Of a stretch of DNA of 64,000 nt, positions 61,331 through 64,000 are shown piece by piece; the first letter of the stretch is position 1; each line of letters opens with the position of its first letter. The stretch covers positions 992,001-1,056,000 of the forward strand of contig CAVZHQ010000002.1 in the NCBI GenBank assembly GCA_963775125.1. The letters run 5' to 3'. This DNA comes from JAHECQ01 sp963775125 (GTDB taxonomy: Bacteria > Actinomycetota > Acidimicrobiia > Acidimicrobiales > SZUA-35). The position numbers were made by a program, and so were the translations under genes. The notes under the pieces are model-generated. The model saw only the letters and a program-made list of their open reading frames with translations. It did no database searches and had not been told where the DNA came from.

Positions 61331-62515
61331 ATGCCTGGGTCCTACATCGTTGCTGGTGCTCGCACCCCCATCGGGAAGCTCAGCGGTTCACTCGCCGGCT
61401 TCTCGGCCACCGATCTTGGCGGTTTCGCCATCAAAGCGGCGTTGGCCCGAGCGGGCATTGCGCCCGACGAGGTCGAGTACGTCTACATGGGACAGGTGCT
61501 GCAGGCAGGCGCCGGGCAGATCACCGCCCGCCGGGCCGCAGTCAACGCCGGTATCCCCATGTCGACGCCCGCGTCCACCATCAACAAGGTGTGTCTGTCC
61601 GGCCTCAACACCATCTTCCTGGCGGATCAGCTCATCAGCTCGGGTTACGCGGACGTCGTGGTCGCTGGTGGTATGGAGTCGATGACCAACGCTCCGTACC
61701 TTCTGCCCGGCGCACGCGCCGGCTTCCGCGCCGGCGATCAGACGCTGGTCGATTCGATGATGTACGACGGCCTGTTCTGCGCCTTCGACGCCTGTGCCAT
61801 GGGTGCCTCGACCGAGCGCGACACTGCTGCGGCCAAGATCAGCCGCGAAGCCCAGGACGAGTTCTCTGCCCGTTCCCACGAACTCGCCGCCATTGCCCAC
61901 AAGGAAGGCCGCTTCGCCGATGAGCTCGTGTCCGTCGAAGTGCCACAACGCAGAGGCGACCCGCTCCTGGTCGAAGTAGACGAAGGCGTCCGTCCCGGCA
62001 CGACGGCGGAGTCCCTCGGTGGGCTCAAGCCGGCGTTCGCCTCGGGCGGTACGGTCACTGCGGGCAACGCGTCACAGATCAGCGATGGCGGCTCGGCCCT
62101 GATCATGGTGAGCAAGGCCTACGCCGAGCGCCTCGGGGTCACCCCGCTCGGCGAGGTCGTCGGATACGGACAGATTGCCGGCCCGGACACCTCGCTCCTC
62201 ACCCAGCCGTCAAGAGCTATTCGCCATGCGTTGTCGCGCACCGACCTCACGGTCGCCGACATCGAGCGTTACGAGATCAATGAGGCGTTCGCCGCGGTTG
62301 CGTTGGCCAGCATCGACGATCTGGGCATCAGCCCCGAGATCGTCAACGTCAACGGTGGAGCGGTCGCCCTCGGACACCCCATCGGGGCCTCCGGGAACCG
62401 GTTGGCGCTCACGCTGCTCCACGAGATGCGACGCGAGGGTCTGTCGGTCGGAGCCGCTGCCCTCTGTGGCGGCGGTGGCCAGGGCGACGCGCTGGTTGTT
62501 CGCGCCGTCTCCTGA
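61331..62515 (+). CDS. Acetyl-CoA C-acetyltransferase (thiolase)
   Basis: The 394-residue thiolase has the nucleophile Cys in TINKVCLSGLNTIFLADQLI, GGMESMTNAPYLLPGAR, NEAFAAVALASI, GHPIGASGNRLALTLLHEMR and the C-terminal CGGGGQGDALVVRA. All catalytic blocks are intact. It joins two acetyl-CoA or cleaves acetoacetyl-CoA, upstream of the crotonyl-CoA route used by Ccr nearby. Confidence 0.93.
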   Translation: MPGSYIVAGARTPIGKLSGSLAGFSATDLGGFAIKAALARAGIAPDEVEYVYMGQVLQAGAGQITARRAAVNAGIPMSTPASTINKVCLSGLNTIFLADQLISSGYADVVVAGGMESMTNAPYLLPGARAGFRAGDQTLVDSMMYDGLFCAFDACAMGASTERDTAAAKISREAQDEFSARSHELAAIAHKEGRFADELVSVEVPQRRGDPLLVEVDEGVRPGTTAESLGGLKPAFASGGTVTAGNASQISDGGSALIMVSKAYAERLGVTPLGEVVGYGQIAGPDTSLLTQPSRAIRHALSRTDLTVADIERYEINEAFAAVALASIDDLGISPEIVNVNGGAVALGHPIGASGNRLALTLLHEMRREGLSVGAAALCGGGGQGDALVVRAVS

Positions 62516-62539
62516 CAGACAACCGGGGGACAAACGGAG

Positions 62540-62655
62540 TGACAAATCCTCATACTGACTTGTCAACCACCCTCGAATGTCGTAACGTAACTGACATCAA
62601 CGTTGCGGTCATCTGATCTGGTCGATAGTGACAGATGGCAGCGATATCAGTGACT
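62540..62655. other. Intergenic region between thiolase and recR with promoter-like and inverted-repeat elements
   Basis: The gap from 62516 to 62730 has no gene that I can support. TGACAA and TTGTCA form an inverted pair at 62540-62565. A plus-strand TTGTCA is followed after 17 bases by TAACGT, which could be a weak promoter. The frame at 62550-62822 on the minus strand overlaps recR and looks spurious. Confidence 0.3.
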
Positions 62656-62691
62656 ACCGGGTCGGTGATCTCCTCTCCCCGCCGACCCGGT
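62656..62691. terminator. Hairpin between convergent thiolase and recR genes
   Basis: A 10-bp perfect stem ACCGGGTCGG/CCGACCCGGT closes a 16-nt loop. Lying between convergent genes, it can serve as bidirectional terminator, although no T-tract follows. Confidence 0.5.
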
Positions 62692-62730
62692 TGTCGCGTT
62701 TCGGCCCAATAATCCGAGTGGGGCGGGCGG

Positions 62731-63336
62731 TCAGGCGAGGTTTCGGCGGCCTTCGATGGCTCGACCCAGGGTGAGTTCGTCGGCGTATTCGAGATCGCCG
62801 CCGACCGGCAACCCCGACGCAAGCCTTGTCACGGTAATTTCAAAGGGCTGCAATATTTTCGAGGCCAGGAAGGCCGCCGTGGTCTCCCCCTCGATGTTGG
62901 GGTTCATGCACAGAATGACCTCGGTGATGTCCTCGCTGGCGACCCGAAGGGCGAGTTCCCGGATCCGAAGCTGCTCCGGGCCGACGCCTTCGAGCATGTT
63001 GATGACGCCCTGCAGCACGTGGTAGCGGCCCTTGAAGGCTCCGGTCTTCTCGATGGCGGCGATGTCCTTTGGTTCTTCGACGACGCAGATCACGCCGTCC
63101 TCGCGCCTCGGGTCGGTACAGATCTCGCACTCGCTCGCCTCGGCCACGTTGAAGCACCGTTCGCAGAACGACACCGTCTCCTTCATGGTGATGATGGCGT
63201 CGGCGAGTCGACGAGCGTCGACCACGTCGGACTTGAGGAGATGGAAGGCGATGCGCTGAGCCGACTTCGGACCGATCCCAGGCAGCCGGCCCAGTTCATC
63301 GATGAGGATCTCGACGGGTTTGGCGTAGGCGCTCAC
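62731..63336 (-). CDS. recR: Recombination protein RecR
   Basis: The 201-residue product has the helix-hairpin-helix LGRLPGIGPKSAQRIAFHLL, the four-Cys zinc finger (FCERCFNVAEASECEIC) and a Toprim domain with VVEEPKDIAAIE and EGETTAAFLA. RecR loads RecA at gaps with RecF/RecO. GTG 63336 overlaps the ybaB stop; dnaX-ybaB-recR is a widely conserved order. Confidence 0.97.
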   Translation of the reverse strand: MSAYAKPVEILIDELGRLPGIGPKSAQRIAFHLLKSDVVDARRLADAIITMKETVSFCERCFNVAEASECEICTDPRREDGVICVVEEPKDIAAIEKTGAFKGRYHVLQGVINMLEGVGPEQLRIRELALRVASEDITEVILCMNPNIEGETTAAFLASKILQPFEITVTRLASGLPVGGDLEYADELTLGRAIEGRRNLA

Positions 63337-63665
63337 TGGCCACCGAGGAGTCCGCCGAGCCCTCCGAGGTCGATGCCGCCAAGGCCTTCCTGCTGGAGTT
63401 CGATGACCTGAGCGCCGGCATCTCGGAGGGCTGCGAGGACCAGGTCTTCCAGCAGTTCGACATCGGAGGGATCGACGACGTCGGGCGCAATGGTGACCGA
63501 TCGGAACTCTCCGGCGCCGGTCATTTCGATGATGACCTTGCCCCCGCCGGATTGCCCGGCAACCGTCTGCTGGGCTTGGGCCTCCTGCGCGGCCATCATC
63601 TGTTCCTGCATGGCCTGGGCCTGTTGGAGCAGGGCACTGAAATCGAGACCACCTTGGTCGGACAT
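63333..63665 (-). CDS. ybaB: Nucleoid-associated protein, YbaB/EbfC family
   Basis: The 110-residue product from ATG 63665 has the helical N-terminus LQQAQAMQEQMMAAQEAQAQ, the sheet VIIEMTGAGEFRSVTIAPDV and the helix LLEDLVLAALRDAGAQV. It ends in a Gly/Leu-rich tail. YbaB dimers bind DNA like a tweezer. It is 26 bases downstream of dnaX. Confidence 0.94.
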   Translation of the reverse strand: MSDQGGLDFSALLQQAQAMQEQMMAAQEAQAQQTVAGQSGGGKVIIEMTGAGEFRSVTIAPDVVDPSDVELLEDLVLAALRDAGAQVIELQQEGLGGIDLGGLGGLLGGQ

Positions 63666-63691
63666 GGTTCCTCGCTTGGACGTTTGGGGAG

Positions 63692-64000
63692 TTACTCGGG
63701 CGGGGGAGCGACCAGGGTCGAGCCGGGGAAGGCTCGGGTGAGGCGATCGATCCCGGTGGAGGCTACGTCGTCGGCGTTCTCGAGGTGGGCCACCTCGGCA
63801 ACATCGATGTGTTCCTCGGGCTGCGGCGTCGGAGCAGGGGGCGCCGATGAGCCGCCGGGTGCCGGGGTGGTGGCATCGACGACGAGCTGCACGGTGAGCT
63901 GTCGTCCGAACCGCCGGTGAAGGGCCCGTTCGAGATCGGGGCGGACTTCTTCGCACCGCGGAACCACGTGAGCGTTTGGCACGGCGAAGGTGGCGACATC
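63692..64000 (-). CDS. dnaX: DNA polymerase III gamma/tau subunit DnaX, C-terminal end (runs off the right edge)
   Basis: The frame is open at the window edge and encodes about 102 C-terminal residues: VPNAHVVPRCEEVRPDLERA, LTVQLVVDATTPAPGG, an acidic linker and IDRLTRAFPGSTLVAPPPE. This tail is poorly conserved. The assignment rests on the dnaX-ybaB-recR order and the typical tau-like VRPDLERAL helical segment. The ATPase domain lies outside the window. Confidence 0.7.
   Translation of the reverse strand, partial: DVATFAVPNAHVVPRCEEVRPDLERALHRRFGRQLTVQLVVDATTPAPGGSSAPPAPTPQPEEHIDVAEVAHLENADDVASTGIDRLTRAFPGSTLVAPPPE

Noticed and set aside
62550..62822. A 90-codon minus-strand frame between thiolase and recR
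   Set aside because: It overlaps the recR 3' end, has no ribosome-binding site and crosses the terminator hairpin.

Overview
The window is about 64 kb of high-GC chromosomal DNA. Gene content suggests an actinobacterium: a DivIVA-type coiled-coil protein, a MobF/Xis/tyrosine-integrase element in a tRNA gene, a FliW-CsrA pair, crotonyl-CoA carboxylase/reductase, and a flagellar locus without outer-membrane ring genes. A motile Acidimicrobiia-like lineage is my best guess. That is an inference from gene content, since no marker such as 16S is present.

Region 1 (1-27,534) is a nearly continuous flagellar cluster. The minus-strand arm runs, in transcription order, flgN-flgK-flgL, flbD-motA-motB-fliL, three tandem flagellins, fliD-fliS and a small FliT-position gene, then flgB-flgC-fliE-fliF-fliG-fliH-fliI-fliJ, a lytic transglycosylase and fliK, which runs off the left edge. 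A divergent plus-strand arm carries fliM-fliN-fliO-fliP-fliQ-fliR-flhB-flhA, a FlhF-like gene, a small membrane protein, fliW and csrA. Rod and hook proteins, the export apparatus, ATPase, MS/C ring, stator and filament are therefore encoded together. The fliW-csrA pair probably controls flagellin translation: all three flagellin leaders carry the same hairpin with an ACANGGANG-type CsrA motif in its loop. An M15 peptidase and the remains of a Phd/PIN toxin-antitoxin pair follow.

Region 2 (28,808-39,337) is an integrative element in tRNA-Ala(UGC). It is bounded by a perfect 48-bp direct repeat of the tRNA 3' end. Its right side is intact: int, xis and a MobF relaxase-helicase, all on the minus strand, with int next to the tRNA. 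Its left side is a graveyard: a split relaxase of a different subtype, a broken lipoprotein, a small two-gene operon resembling a toxin-antitoxin pair, a dead integrase C-terminus, an RHS/YD-repeat fragment, a defective ISAzo13-type insertion sequence and an immunity-like gene. Matching GGCTACGT repeats lie inside both ends and look like integrase arm sites.

Region 3 (39,489-64,000) holds ordinary chromosomal genes: a ketopantoate reductase-like gene with an MFS transporter, a PQQ-type beta-propeller protein, prfC, a two-component system, a polyprenyl synthase with xseA/xseB, a PAS-GGDEF-EAL protein, several acyl-CoA genes (thiolase-like plus DUF35, CoA transferase, methylmalonyl/ethylmalonyl-CoA epimerase, Ccr, acetyl-CoA acetyltransferase), a DivIVA-like protein, and recR-ybaB-dnaX at the right edge.

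A caution applies to the whole window. At least nine otherwise healthy genes (fliJ, fliD, motA, fliQ, flhA, xseB, a nitroreductase, the DivIVA-like gene and a lipoprotein) are broken by single-base indels, usually in short GC-rich runs. Removing or restoring one base gives full-length family members with tidy stop/start overlaps. Residual sequencing error is the simplest explanation, so coordinates for these genes span both frames.
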